NCBI GenBank assembly: GCA_903858115.1
Contig: CAIOHR010000204.1
Span: forward strand, 1 to 64,000
DNA from: an uncultured Pirellula sp.
Lineage (GTDB): Bacteria; Planctomycetota; Planctomycetia; Pirellulales; Pirellulaceae
Direction: 5' to 3'
Length of the DNA: 64,000 bases
Shown here one piece after another: positions 43,915 to 53,026 of the stretch (position 1 is its first letter; each line of letters opens with the position of its first letter). The position numbers and the translations under genes are program-made. Below the pieces are notes generated by a model. That model ran no database searches and had not been told where the DNA came from. It was given only the letters and a program-made list of their open reading frames with translations.

Positions 43915-44095
43915 TTACATTCGCCAAAGGCGTTGCGGCTCGCTCGTCAATCGAAACCACCATTCTAACCCCAAACGTTGCATCCACGAAGGGGCTTGTG
44001 TATCGCACTTCGTCGTGAGCAGCGCGAATGAATCGCTCCACTGCAGACTCGTAATCAACCGCGTCAATGCCGATCCGTTCTTTTTCCGAGAGGGA
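43915..44095 (-). pseudogene. Remnant of a WecG/TagA/CpsF-type glycosyltransferase gene
   Basis: Two fragments in different frames survive. The 5' fragment reads RIGIDAVDYESAVERF, which resembles the N-terminal strand and helix of the family. The 3' fragment reads APSWMQRLGLEWWFRL then SEPQRLWRM, an almost canonical C-terminus of GT26 enzymes that make N-acetylmannosaminyl linkages. Roughly 180 residues of the middle are missing and the frame changes at the junction, near 44000. A stop follows RLWRM directly where intact members continue. Intact members have about 240-260 residues. No intact paralogue is in the window. Confidence 0.75.
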
Positions 44096-44104
44096 TCATT
44101 TGCC

Positions 44105-46312
44105 TCATTGCGGTTTGAACACAACGAGTCCCAATGGGGGAATCGTCAGTTCAATCGAAGCGGCGCGACCATGGTGTGGAAACTGGGCATCTGCTGTGAT
44201 TCCAGGATAGTTGCCGACATTCGTGCCTGCATAGTGCGCTGAATCGCTGTTGAATATTTCTTGGTAGTATCCAGCCTTGGGAACACCCATACGATACCGA
44301 CGCACGACAGGTGTAAAGTTGCAGGCGATCAAGACGAAATCGTTTGGATCCTTTGCTTTGCGAACATAGCCAAGAACGCTATCGTCACCGTTCATGCAAT
44401 CGACCCATTCGAAACCTTCTCCGCTGAAGTCGAGTTCATACAGAGCAGGTTCGCGTCGAATGAGTTGATTGAGATCCGCAACCAACCGTTGCATGCCTCG
44501 ATGCGTTTCCCATTGCAACAGATCCCATTGAATGGTGCTGTCGTAGTTCCATTCATGCCATTGAGCAAGCTCGCAACCCATGAACAAAAGTTTCTTGCCT
44601 GGATGAGTCCACATATAGCTGTAGAGCAATCGCAGGTTTGCAAACTTCTGCCAGAGGTCGCCCGACATCTGTGCAATGAGCGCTCCCTTGCCGTGAACAA
44701 CTTCGTCGTGCGACAGAGGCAAGTTGAAGTTTTCCGTAAACGCGTAGATCAAACTGAATGTCAGCTCATTGTGGTGGTACTTGCGATGGATCGGATCTTC
44801 GCGCATGTAACGCAGCGTATCGTTCATCCAACCCATGTTCCACTTGAGCGAGAACCCGAGCCCGCCCGTTTCTGTGGGGCGGCTTACGCCAGGCCATGCG
44901 GTCGATTCTTCAGCGATCGTCAACACCCCAGGGTATTGGGAATGCGACTGGATATTGAATTCACGAAGCAAATGAATCGCATCGATGTTCTCGCGTCCGC
45001 CATACTGATTCGGGACCCATTCCCCTTGTTTGCGGGAGTAATCGAGATACAACATCGAAGCAACCGCATCCACTCGCAATCCATCGATGTGGTACTTGTC
45101 GAGCCAGAACAATGCGTTGGCAATCAGGAAGTTCTTGACTTCGTTACGGCCAAAATTGAAGATCATGGTGCCCCAGTCTGGATGCTCACCTTGGCGAGGG
45201 TCGGAGTGCTCATACAGCGCTGATCCATCGAATTGACGCAGTCCATGTGCATCTTTCGGGAAGTGCGCGGGAACCCAATCGATGATCACCCCGATACCAT
45301 GTCGATGGCAATGATCGACAAAGTACATGAAATCTTCTGGAGTTCCGTATCGGCTGGTTGCAGCAAAGTAGCCAACCGTCTGATAACCCCACGAGCCAGT
45401 GAAAGGATGCTCAGAGATCGGCATCAGTTCTACGTGCGTGAAGTTCATCTCTTGGCAGTATTGCACCAATTGGTGAGCAATTTCACGGTAGTTCATCCAA
45501 CCGTGCACGCCATGCTCGCACTTGCGCCATGAGCCCAAATGAACTTCATAAACCGTCATGGGTTTGTCAAGTTGATTTTCTTCGCGGCGACGATTCATCC
45601 ATTCGCCATCGTTCCACTTGTGCTTGTCCAACGAGCAGACGATCGACGCGGTTCTCGGTGGCAACTCCGCCGCGACGCCGTAGGGGTCTGTCTTGTCGAT
45701 CACCTCGCCGCTCGCCAAGCGGACGCGCAGTTTGTACTTTTGGCCTTCACCGATGTTGGGTACAAAGAGTTCCCAGATGCCGCTTGGGATTTGCTTTTGC
45801 ATGGCATGCGATCGGCCGTCCCAGTGATTAAAGTCGCCAACGACTTGGACGCTTTGTGCATTGGGCGCCCAAACGGCGAAGTTCACGCCGATTTGGCCAT
45901 TCACTTCGCGAATGTGAGAACCGAGTTTTTCGTAGATCTTCCAGTGTTGGCCACTTCCGAAAAGATAGCGATCAAAGTCCGTTAAATGGAATGGGACCGA
46001 GTATGGATCTGTCATTTCAATTGTGTTCCCAATGCCGTTAGCGAGTCGGATGCGGTAGCTCGATGAATCAGTATCATGGTGTGGCATTAAGCCTTCGTAA
46101 ATTCCGGAAGGGTGGATCTTTCGCATGGGGCGGACTGCCGAATGGACATTGTCTACGATCCACGCTTGGTCCGAGCTAGGAAAATAACCTCGGACTGCGA
46201 TCGCGTCCTTCCCTTCCATCCGGACTTTGTGGGGACCGAGGATTCCTCGGGGATCCGATAAATTTCCATCGATGATGCCTGCCAGGGAGTTCAAAGGTAT
46301 TAGGGTCTGCAC
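44105..46312 (-). CDS. glgB: 1,4-alpha-glucan branching enzyme
   Basis: A 735-residue glycogen branching enzyme (GH13 with N-terminal CBM48 domains). It cuts alpha-1,4 chains and rejoins them through alpha-1,6 bonds. The catalytic barrel shows DWVPAHFPKD, GLRVDAVASMLYLDYSR with the nucleophile aspartate near residue 413, EEST with the acid/base glutamate near 467, and LSHDEVVHGK near 535. GYQTVGYFAATSRYGTPEDF is also typical. The start is a GTG at 46312 with GGAG 5 bases upstream. No other glycogen genes are adjacent. Length matches the family. Confidence 0.97.
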   Translation of the reverse strand: MQTLIPLNSLAGIIDGNLSDPRGILGPHKVRMEGKDAIAVRGYFPSSDQAWIVDNVHSAVRPMRKIHPSGIYEGLMPHHDTDSSSYRIRLANGIGNTIEMTDPYSVPFHLTDFDRYLFGSGQHWKIYEKLGSHIREVNGQIGVNFAVWAPNAQSVQVVGDFNHWDGRSHAMQKQIPSGIWELFVPNIGEGQKYKLRVRLASGEVIDKTDPYGVAAELPPRTASIVCSLDKHKWNDGEWMNRRREENQLDKPMTVYEVHLGSWRKCEHGVHGWMNYREIAHQLVQYCQEMNFTHVELMPISEHPFTGSWGYQTVGYFAATSRYGTPEDFMYFVDHCHRHGIGVIIDWVPAHFPKDAHGLRQFDGSALYEHSDPRQGEHPDWGTMIFNFGRNEVKNFLIANALFWLDKYHIDGLRVDAVASMLYLDYSRKQGEWVPNQYGGRENIDAIHLLREFNIQSHSQYPGVLTIAEESTAWPGVSRPTETGGLGFSLKWNMGWMNDTLRYMREDPIHRKYHHNELTFSLIYAFTENFNLPLSHDEVVHGKGALIAQMSGDLWQKFANLRLLYSYMWTHPGKKLLFMGCELAQWHEWNYDSTIQWDLLQWETHRGMQRLVADLNQLIRREPALYELDFSGEGFEWVDCMNGDDSVLGYVRKAKDPNDFVLIACNFTPVVRRYRMGVPKAGYYQEIFNSDSAHYAGTNVGNYPGITADAQFPHHGRAASIELTIPPLGLVVFKPQ

Positions 46313-46377
46313 GGTTTCTCCGAATGTTATATCGAAAGAGTATTAAAAGTGGAGTATGCAAATGGTCGGTAAAGGAA

Positions 46378-47397
46378 CTAGCGACGACGGCGGTTCGTGG
46401 GATCCATTAGGAAAAGACAGCGAAGGTACGATTCGATTCCCTCGTCGATTCCTAAGAGCAGATTCCAAGCCCAGCAAATGCCAGCCTTGGTGAGGCTAAC
46501 TGTCCAACGGAAAGGCCTTAGGTTTCGACAGCCTCGTTTTTTGGGGGTAGGAGCTGATTCCGACGAATTTGCGGGAAGTGCTTCGACATTTTGCAAATTC
46601 GATTTTGAATCTTGATCAGTGGGCCTGGGAAAGGCCAGCGTGTTGGTTGGGTCACCAGGATGAGGGTGGATGCTCGCGACGACGCCAGCGAAATGCATCG
46701 AACTGCACGTGTCCTTGAAAATGGCCGTCGGTGTTCGATTGGATGGCTCTAATGCGTTAGCCACACCACCGATCGTCGCTCCGCTATCGATTCGATGTTT
46801 CGTTCCGCTCGTCGAAGGTATGCTGACGGTATTCGGACGCGAGACCACGCAGACAGGTTGCAATTGCGATTCGACTAGCTTCGGTTCTGCGGTTATTGGT
46901 TCCGCTTGATCCTGCGTCGTCGGAGCCAAATCGATGGCCGTTGTTGGCTTCTCGTCCTCTTCGTTGGACATCAACCGACATTGCACTTGATGGAAAGCGA
47001 GGGTTCGGTCGATCCTTTTCCATAAGTCCGCATTGCGAATGGGTTGGACCGATCCAAAGTGCTCCCACGAGTAGTCGTTTTCTCGCCACTCGGTCAATCC
47101 GTATTGTAAACCGCGGAAAACATAGCGGCTCGTAGTGACCAAGGTAACGCGGCTGGGTTGCTCCAGCGCTTCTAATCCTCGTAGTACGGCGACGAGAGCC
47201 GTACGATCGGGAGCTGCGCCGACTTCGCGATCGTTCGCTTCGAATTTTGTTCCGGAGTGAATATCTTCGAGCACGAATCGCCAACGACTATTCGAAGCGA
47301 CAGCGCTCTTTCCCCCGGCCGCGGCTGCAGTCGATTGCTCATTGGATGGATAGTTGCCATCACAGAACAATAGAAAGTGGGGTTTAAGGCAATTCAT
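46378..47397 (-). CDS. RNase HI-like protein lacking catalytic residues
   Basis: A 339-residue protein. The first 125 residues align with bacterial RNase HI: FLLFCDG for the first strand, RTALVAVLRGLEAL for the helix after it, VTLVTTSRYVFRGL for strand 4, and NADLWKRIDRTLAFHQVQCR for the later helix and strand. Relative to E. coli RNase HI, Asp10 is kept, Glu48 is replaced by Ala (R-T-A-L for R-M-E-L), Asp70 by Ser (TTSRYV for STDSQYV), and the last aspartate region is absent. The remaining 210 residues are low-complexity, Pro/Ser/Thr-rich, ending in a basic RRRR. Catalysis is unlikely; nucleic-acid binding or scaffolding is possible. The start could also be a TTG at 47403. Confidence 0.78.
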   Translation of the reverse strand: MNCLKPHFLLFCDGNYPSNEQSTAAAAGGKSAVASNSRWRFVLEDIHSGTKFEANDREVGAAPDRTALVAVLRGLEALEQPSRVTLVTTSRYVFRGLQYGLTEWRENDYSWEHFGSVQPIRNADLWKRIDRTLAFHQVQCRLMSNEEDEKPTTAIDLAPTTQDQAEPITAEPKLVESQLQPVCVVSRPNTVSIPSTSGTKHRIDSGATIGGVANALEPSNRTPTAIFKDTCSSMHFAGVVASIHPHPGDPTNTLAFPRPTDQDSKSNLQNVEALPANSSESAPTPKKRGCRNLRPFRWTVSLTKAGICWAWNLLLGIDEGIESYLRCLFLMDPTNRRRR

Positions 47398-47560
47398 TAC
47401 CAACGGAATCCTAGTTTGAGCCGGCGAAGATGCTTAAGATTGCACGAGGAACTGGACTGTGCTGGTAGACTCGTCGGAAAATTCGTCAGATTCTTGTTAC
47501 GATATTCGGTATGCGTGGAGAGTTCGGTTTGTAGCGAGGAGTAGGATCACGAGTGCATCA

Positions 47561-48076
47561 ATGATCAACTGGCCCGAATTACCAGATTGCGGCGTTTATT
47601 TGTTCTGGCCCGAAGAGGGAACGGATTGGATTCATCCAGACGATATATTGATCGTTCAAGGTTGGATACCAAGCACGCGCGTCTTTCGCCGTCATAGTTA
47701 CGATGGAGTCTACTATCGATTGCAATACGGGGTCGACGTTTTGCGAGTCAAGCCAACGCTATGGCTCAAGGTTGCCGACGAAGGCTTTTGGATCGGAGAC
47801 CAAGTCGAAGTACGTGGATTGTTGATGGATCGCGAACCATGCATCGCTACGATTTCGGAAATGACATTCGATCGAGTGACCAGTCGTATCCTATATCAAC
47901 TGATTCATCGAGAAATGCCGCTTCCTAATACTTATACCTCCGACGATTTGATCCAGTTGAGTTCTCGTCCACAACTCAAAGAGCACGAACGCGAAATCGT
48001 TCTAAATCCCAAGCAAATGCTAGGCAAGGACGAGCCTGGTTACAAACTGGAAAGCACGGATGAGGATACGGTTTGA
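47561..48076 (+). CDS. Conserved-looking hypothetical protein
   Basis: A 171-residue soluble protein, rich in Trp, Tyr and Asp in the first 100 residues (MINWPELPDCGVYLFWPEEG, DDILIVQGWIPSTRVFRRHS). No signal peptide or membrane segment. Beta-strand-like alternation suggests a small barrel or sandwich domain up to about residue 105, then a helical and charged tail. The frame extends upstream to 47459, but the ATG at 47561 gives the cleanest N-terminus. I do not recognise the family. Next on the strand is pyrE, 97 bp away. Confidence 0.65.
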   Translation: MINWPELPDCGVYLFWPEEGTDWIHPDDILIVQGWIPSTRVFRRHSYDGVYYRLQYGVDVLRVKPTLWLKVADEGFWIGDQVEVRGLLMDREPCIATISEMTFDRVTSRILYQLIHREMPLPNTYTSDDLIQLSSRPQLKEHEREIVLNPKQMLGKDEPGYKLESTDEDTV

Positions 48077-48173
48077 GGTCAATTAGTTCTTGGCAAAGAG
48101 CGTAAATTCCATGACAATTCGGCCCTGCGTTTCGCATACCGATTCGTTTCTCTAGCAACCATGACCTTCCTCA

Positions 48174-48746
48174 ATGGCCGTTACTTACCAAAAAGACGCA
48201 TTGATCTCCATCATTCGGGAGCATGCGCTCAAATTCGGGCAGTTCACTCTCGCTAGTGGAAAGCAGGCTTCCTTTTACCTCGACTGCCGCATGGTGACAT
48301 TGCATCCACAAGGTGCAAACCAAATCGCGGCCGGAATGCTAGACGTGATTGCATCGAATGTATTCGGGGCCATGCCGGACGCGGTCGGTGGACTTGCGAT
48401 CGGTGCGGACCCGATCACAGCTTCTGTGGTTGTGCATGCTGGGATGCGAGACTTGTCGCTGCTCGGATTCATGGTGCGCAAAGAAGCCAAACAACACGGA
48501 ACAGGTAAACTCGTCGAGGGGCCAGTGACCCCTGGCATGAAGGTCGTCATCGTCGAAGATGTTATCACCAGCGGTGGGAGTGCATTGAAAGCAGCCGCCG
48601 CGGCCAAAGACTATGGACTCGAAGTCATCGGCGCTGTTGGGGTCATCGATAGGCTCGAGGGAGGAAGAGTCAACTTCGATGCAGCAGGTATTCCTTTGGT
48701 AACATTGTTGACAATCGATGACTTTATTCCAGCCAATCAACGCTAA
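48174..48746 (+). CDS. pyrE: Orotate phosphoribosyltransferase
   Basis: A 190-residue enzyme that forms orotidine 5'-phosphate from orotate and PRPP in pyrimidine synthesis. The PRPP-binding loop reads VVIVEDVITSGGSALKAA, and FGQFTLASGKQASFYLDCR at the N-terminus is the family signature for the dimer and orotate site. FMVRKEAKQHGTG supplies the flexible catalytic loop with its lysines. The stop codon is directly adjacent to the mutM ATG (0 bp gap), so translation is probably coupled. Confidence 0.96.
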   Translation: MAVTYQKDALISIIREHALKFGQFTLASGKQASFYLDCRMVTLHPQGANQIAAGMLDVIASNVFGAMPDAVGGLAIGADPITASVVVHAGMRDLSLLGFMVRKEAKQHGTGKLVEGPVTPGMKVVIVEDVITSGGSALKAAAAAKDYGLEVIGAVGVIDRLEGGRVNFDAAGIPLVTLLTIDDFIPANQR

Positions 48747-49589
48747 ATGCCTGAACTCCCGGAAGTAGAAACGATGCGCCGCGGTCTGCTTCCAATCGTC
48801 GGATGCGTGATCACAAAAGTAGAGTATCCCGACATCCCTTATCGTCCTATTGTGATCGAACCCAGTAGAGAAGACTTGGCACAGCGTTGCCAGGGACAAT
48901 CGATCCAATCCGTGGACCGTATCGCCAAGCGAGTTCTGGTTCGTCTCGGCAACGGTGATTCGATCGTTATGCAACCGAAGATGGCCGGAATCGCGATGTT
49001 GTCCGATCCTCCAAGTCAGCAGCATACGCGAGTTGTCTTTCAACTGCGAGGGAACGAAAACGTTCCTCAGTTTTTGTATTGGGATCGACGAGGGCTCGGA
49101 ACCGTATCGCTCTGGACACCCGAAAAGGTGCTCGCCAAGCTCGGGCCTGATGTGTTGGGTCCTGACGCATCGATTGTCGAAGAGTCTGTGTTCCTGGCTC
49201 GATTTCGAGAATCGAAGAAAGAGATCAAGGTCGCGATGTTGGATCAGTCGATCGTCGCTGGTATCGGAAACCTCTATGCTGCAGAGATTCTCTTCGCAGC
49301 CAAAGTTCATCCGCAAGCTCGATGCGCAGGCATCTCAACCTCAAAATGGAAACGGGTTCATGCCGAAACGATTCGAATTCTTAAGGAAGCGATTGAGAAA
49401 GAAGGATCGACACTGAGCGATGGAACCTATCGCAATGCTATCAATGGTGAAGGTAGCTACCAGAACCTTCATCAAGTCTACGACCGAGAAGATCAGCCTT
49501 GCAACCGATGTTCGAATGTCAAAATCATCCGAATTGTACAAGCTCAACGAAGCACATTCTTCTGTCCAAAATGCCAGAAGCAGATTTAG
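48747..49589 (+). CDS. mutM: Formamidopyrimidine-DNA glycosylase (Fpg)
   Basis: A 280-residue DNA repair glycosylase/AP lyase that removes oxidised purines such as 8-oxoguanine. The N-terminal PELPEVETMRRGL supplies the catalytic Pro2 and Glu3, MQPKMAG carries the active lysine, and the helix-two-turn-helix is in IVAGIGNLYAAEILF. The C-terminal zinc finger is intact with CNRC and CPKC pairs and QRSTFFC between them. Length is standard. The ATG abuts the pyrE stop. Confidence 0.97.
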   Translation: MPELPEVETMRRGLLPIVGCVITKVEYPDIPYRPIVIEPSREDLAQRCQGQSIQSVDRIAKRVLVRLGNGDSIVMQPKMAGIAMLSDPPSQQHTRVVFQLRGNENVPQFLYWDRRGLGTVSLWTPEKVLAKLGPDVLGPDASIVEESVFLARFRESKKEIKVAMLDQSIVAGIGNLYAAEILFAAKVHPQARCAGISTSKWKRVHAETIRILKEAIEKEGSTLSDGTYRNAINGEGSYQNLHQVYDREDQPCNRCSNVKIIRIVQAQRSTFFCPKCQKQI

Positions 49590-49733
49590 AGAATACTTTG
49601 GCTGCAATCTTGATTGTCTAGCCGGAGCCCTCTATCTTTTGATCAGGCGAAAACGGAACTCGTCTCGGGGCCTCCTTCCATTCCTTGCGGCAATCAGTGG
49701 CCACCGGTGAGACGCTTCTACATACGTTGTTGC

Positions 49734-50651
49734 TTAAAAGAAAACTTTCTCTGCAGTGCCGCCGAGCATCCATTTCTTGTCCTCTTGGGTCAAGAAGCCG
49801 AGTTTGTCTCGAACGAGACCTATGGAGTCCTTGTAATTGTGACCACCGACCACTTGATAGGGGCAATCCGAAGCCCACATCAAGCGATTGGCACCAAACT
49901 CGCCTACCAAGCGTTGAATCATCGCACCGAGGTCTGCGTACGGCGATTGCTTCTTCCCCAAGGCATAAAAAGCGCTCGTCTTCACAAAGACATTCCCAAA
50001 CTTTGATAACCGACAGAGATTGTCCAGGTGCGCAGGAACGATCGCACCCGACACACCAATTCTTGCAAAATGATCGACAACTACTCGTGTCTTGGGAAAT
50101 CGCTCGCACATGGCGATCACCAATGGCAATGCGTCGGGGTTGGCAAGCAAGCACATGCTCTGTCCTGAATCTGCCGCATGGCTCCACATTTGTTTCGTAC
50201 CTGACGAATCCTGCCATCCACTTGCCTTTTGAAGATCTGCGTAAATGCGAAAGCCTCGCACACCCTTGTCGTTCATCTTCTTCATCGTGATTACAACATC
50301 CGACTTGGTCTCATCAATGACAGCGACTCCGCTAAACACACCAGGATATTTTTCCATGCAATCCAACATGTACTGGTTATCGTATCCGTAGAAACTCATC
50401 TGGATGAGAACAACCTTGGTCACCCCCTCGGGCTTACAGAACGAAAACAACTCTTCGGGAGTAAAGCTTGCAGGAACCATGTCGGCTACCTGAAAGGAAG
50501 ATGCGATCGGGTACTTCTTCGTATCCGGCGTCCAAACATGCACGTGCGCATCGATCCAATTCGATGTAACCCAAGGAGTTGCCCCGTGCAAGTTACCAAT
50601 AGCCAATCCGCCCAAAGCGGAGGTTTGTAGAAAGTCACGTCTCGAGATCAT
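49734..50651 (-). CDS. Amidohydrolase-2 family protein, Tat signal
   Basis: A 305-residue metal-dependent TIM-barrel hydrolase. The N-terminus has a twin-arginine signal (SRRDFLQTSALGGLAIG). The metal site begins DAHVHVW, and later ligands are in VVDHFA and the ASDCP motif near residue 275. The family includes lactonases and decarboxylases of the 2-pyrone-4,6-dicarboxylate type. The ATG at 50651, with GAGAGG upstream, is preferred over 50666, which would overlap the M20 peptidase gene. It is 11 bp after that gene and probably cotranscribed. Confidence 0.86.
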   Translation of the reverse strand: MISRRDFLQTSALGGLAIGNLHGATPWVTSNWIDAHVHVWTPDTKKYPIASSFQVADMVPASFTPEELFSFCKPEGVTKVVLIQMSFYGYDNQYMLDCMEKYPGVFSGVAVIDETKSDVVITMKKMNDKGVRGFRIYADLQKASGWQDSSGTKQMWSHAADSGQSMCLLANPDALPLVIAMCERFPKTRVVVDHFARIGVSGAIVPAHLDNLCRLSKFGNVFVKTSAFYALGKKQSPYADLGAMIQRLVGEFGANRLMWASDCPYQVVGGHNYKDSIGLVRDKLGFLTQEDKKWMLGGTAEKVFF

Positions 50652-50662
50652 CGCATCACCTC

Positions 50663-51814
50663 TCAAAATGCCAACAAACAGCTTCGATAAAACTCGAAAG
50701 CCTGAACTACCTGCTTTAACTCAATATACTCGATTGCACTATGCGCTTGGTCGATGCTACCCGGTCCAAAGATAATCGTAGGAATTCCCTTCCGTCCTAG
50801 CTTGCTGGCATCGCTCCCGAAAGGGACTCCAATAGGCTCTGCGTTTAGCCCTAGATTTGACAATACGGAGCCAGCGACTTGAACGATCGCGCTCGATGGA
50901 TCGACTCCCCATGCTTCGTCTACTAGCATGGGCTGCTCCATTCGAACGTTCATGTCTGGCACCGTTTTTCGTACTCCTTCAAGCATTTGTTCGTAGTGAT
51001 GCCAAACGTCGGAGACTGTTTCATGAGGGAGCAATCTGCGGTCGATTTCAATCGTGCAACTGTCGGGAACAAAGTTGACCTGAACGCCCCCCGAGATGAT
51101 TCCAACATTGCAACTGGCAGGCCCTAGCAATGGATCGCCGATATGCGAGAGAGCAGCATGGTCCTGTTCGATCGCCAATGCGATTCGGGCCATTGGATAG
51201 ATGGCATTAACTCCCAAGTGGGCTTTCGAGCTATGGGCGGATTTCCCCGTCGTAACGATGCGCCAACGCAGTACACCTTTGCTCGCAATCGCGACTCGCA
51301 ATTCTGTCGGCTCTGCAACGATGGCAGCATCCGCAAAGAAATCTTCGCACAGTTTCTTGACGCCAAGGAACGAAAACTCTTCGTCGACAACGGCGGCCAG
51401 CACCACATCGCAGGGTGGTTTTTCACCGCTCGCATGACTGGCGGCGACTGCGTGCATCATCGCCGCCAGTCCGGCTTTGGTATCACACGAACCACGGCCA
51501 TACATGCGTCCGCCATGCACCGTAGGCTCAAACGGTGGAATCGACATTCCTTGGACAGAGACCGTATCCATATGAGCTTCGAGCAGCACGGTGCGGCTCG
51601 AATCGATTCCAGGAAGGCGAGCGATAATGTTTTGTCGGGCTTCGGTGGATTCGTTCGCATCCAAAACATTTTGTCGCCACGTTTCTATTCCGCGAACCCT
51701 AAAGAATTTCTCGACATAGCGTGCCAAGTCCGCTTCGCCAGGTCCGCCGTCGTAGAATGCGTTGACGCTGTTGATGTGAATCAAATCGGCTAGCGTTGCG
51801 AATAAATCTTTCAA
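50663..51814 (-). CDS. M20 family metallopeptidase (ArgE/DapE-like)
   Basis: A 383-residue cytoplasmic zinc hydrolase. Metal ligands and catalytic residues are seen in LEAHMDTVSV, GRGSCDTKAG, VVDEEFSFLG and VAEPTELRVA, with the final histidine in DQAHSAIEYIEL. A dimerisation domain sits between about residues 175 and 290. This matches the acetylornithine deacetylase/succinyl-diaminopimelate desuccinylase group; the exact amide substrate cannot be decided from sequence, and no arginine or lysine pathway genes are adjacent. Downstream is a Tat-exported amidohydrolase. Confidence 0.9.
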   Translation of the reverse strand: MKDLFATLADLIHINSVNAFYDGGPGEADLARYVEKFFRVRGIETWRQNVLDANESTEARQNIIARLPGIDSSRTVLLEAHMDTVSVQGMSIPPFEPTVHGGRMYGRGSCDTKAGLAAMMHAVAASHASGEKPPCDVVLAAVVDEEFSFLGVKKLCEDFFADAAIVAEPTELRVAIASKGVLRWRIVTTGKSAHSSKAHLGVNAIYPMARIALAIEQDHAALSHIGDPLLGPASCNVGIISGGVQVNFVPDSCTIEIDRRLLPHETVSDVWHHYEQMLEGVRKTVPDMNVRMEQPMLVDEAWGVDPSSAIVQVAGSVLSNLGLNAEPIGVPFGSDASKLGRKGIPTIIFGPGSIDQAHSAIEYIELKQVVQAFEFYRSCLLAF

Positions 51815-51939
51815 TGACGCCCCTTTCGCGGATCTACCGAGCGACTGGCACTAACCCAGTCGCTCTATCATGCAGCCTAGTTTTACCTGGTACCGACTTC
51901 TATGAGACGATACCACACACCAAACCAAAACGGACCAGA

Positions 51940-52242
51940 CTAGCGATACAAAACGGTCGCGTACCAACCGTTTGAACCGCGAGCGACACCAATTCCAACT
52001 GGGGATCGCTGCCCCCAATAGCAACACTTGCGAATTGCATCATCTGCGGAGACTGTAGAAAAGCCTACTCCCTCAAAACGACCTGAACCCATGGAGCCAC
52101 CCACGTGTCGCATGCGACCATCGGCGGCCTGTTTCGCAGCTTTCTGTTGCGCAACACAGGTATCACACGCCGAAACATTCGCGACAGAGAAGATCGCGAG
52201 AAGCATCGCAGTACCAATCATCCGAAATGCAAACCTTTGCAT
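51940..52242 (-). CDS. Small secreted protein, possibly a reduced CAP-like domain
   Basis: A 100-residue protein with a Sec signal (about 1-25, ending SVANVSA) and a mature part of about 75 residues. It contains paired cysteines (CDTC, KCC), a GRMRHVGG segment, a FEGVGFS segment and the C-terminal SPVGIGVARGSNGWYATVLYR. The order recalls the histidine, GENI-like and terminal strand elements of CAP/SCP domains but is shorter than the usual 140 or so residues. The ATG at 52242 is chosen because GGAG lies 7 bases upstream. Function unknown; the CAP relation is tentative. Confidence 0.6.
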   Translation of the reverse strand: MQRFAFRMIGTAMLLAIFSVANVSACDTCVAQQKAAKQAADGRMRHVGGSMGSGRFEGVGFSTVSADDAIRKCCYWGQRSPVGIGVARGSNGWYATVLYR

Positions 52243-52483
52243 CACCACACTCCGTTCACTTTTAGTCGAGAAAAGCTTCGTGCTAAAGAAAACGAGCATC
52301 CTGCTAGTTTGTCTAACTTGTAAACAACAATCGATCTAGATCGGCTACTAGAGTCGCTTCGTTGTCCAAGGCTGTCAACCTCAATTCGCAAACAGCAAGC
52401 CTTCGATCATTTGCTTCTATTGCAAATAACGATGACATACAGTATGCCGGTAGACTTCGGTGACGGGACGTTGTCCGGCCTGC

Positions 52484-53026
52484 TTATGCAGCCCGACGAA
52501 GATCCCCTGACGCAACGGCATTCGACGGTACAGGAATCGACTCCAGAACACCTCCCTGCACCGATGTTGCAAAGATCGTCGAATTTCCATGACACAAGCG
52601 TGGTAACCAAACACGGATCGCCTCACCCGCCGCGCTTTCCACATTCCATTCACCATCGATGATGATCAAATCGCTTGGCAGCACTGAGTGAGCAACGCGT
52701 GTCAGTGCGGATTTTGTTTCTCCAGGAATGAGGTGCGCTTTTACTCCCAGTTCAGCCAGCATGCGATGGGCTTGCTTGAGGTTGAGGTGAGGAGTTCCTG
52801 CTGGCGCTGATTCGAACCGATCCACCCCCGCGTATCGAATATGACTCACTCCTGAAGCTTTCGTACAGAGAGGTAACAATCGACGCGCTCGATCGCCCGC
52901 TCCGATTCCGATCTCCAGGATAGAACCAATCGGCTTTTCCAAAACGTGTAGAAATAGAGCACGTTCGCACGCTGGCTTGGAAAGATAACGCCAGTAGAGA
53001 CGTTGAACCCAACTCAGGCGAGCCAT
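52484..53026 (-). CDS. Class I SAM-dependent methyltransferase-like protein
   Basis: A 180-residue protein. The glycine-rich SAM-binding loop reads ILEIGIGAGDRARRLLPL near residue 36, followed by YAGVDRFES (motif II acidic residue) and LIIIDGEWNVES. It is short for a complete methyltransferase (usually 200 or more), with a reduced C-terminal substrate part. No partner gene suggests the substrate. Confidence 0.72.
   Translation of the reverse strand: MARLSWVQRLYWRYLSKPACERALFLHVLEKPIGSILEIGIGAGDRARRLLPLCTKASGVSHIRYAGVDRFESAPAGTPHLNLKQAHRMLAELGVKAHLIPGETKSALTRVAHSVLPSDLIIIDGEWNVESAAGEAIRVWLPRLCHGNSTIFATSVQGGVLESIPVPSNAVASGDLRRAA

Noticed and set aside
43814..44041. 75-codon minus-strand frame as an intact gene
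   Set aside because: It is one frame of the decayed glycosyltransferase and loses similarity beyond the N-terminal fragment.
48339..49316. 325-codon minus-strand frame across pyrE and mutM
   Set aside because: Both plus-strand genes are certain and the antisense frame has no family features.
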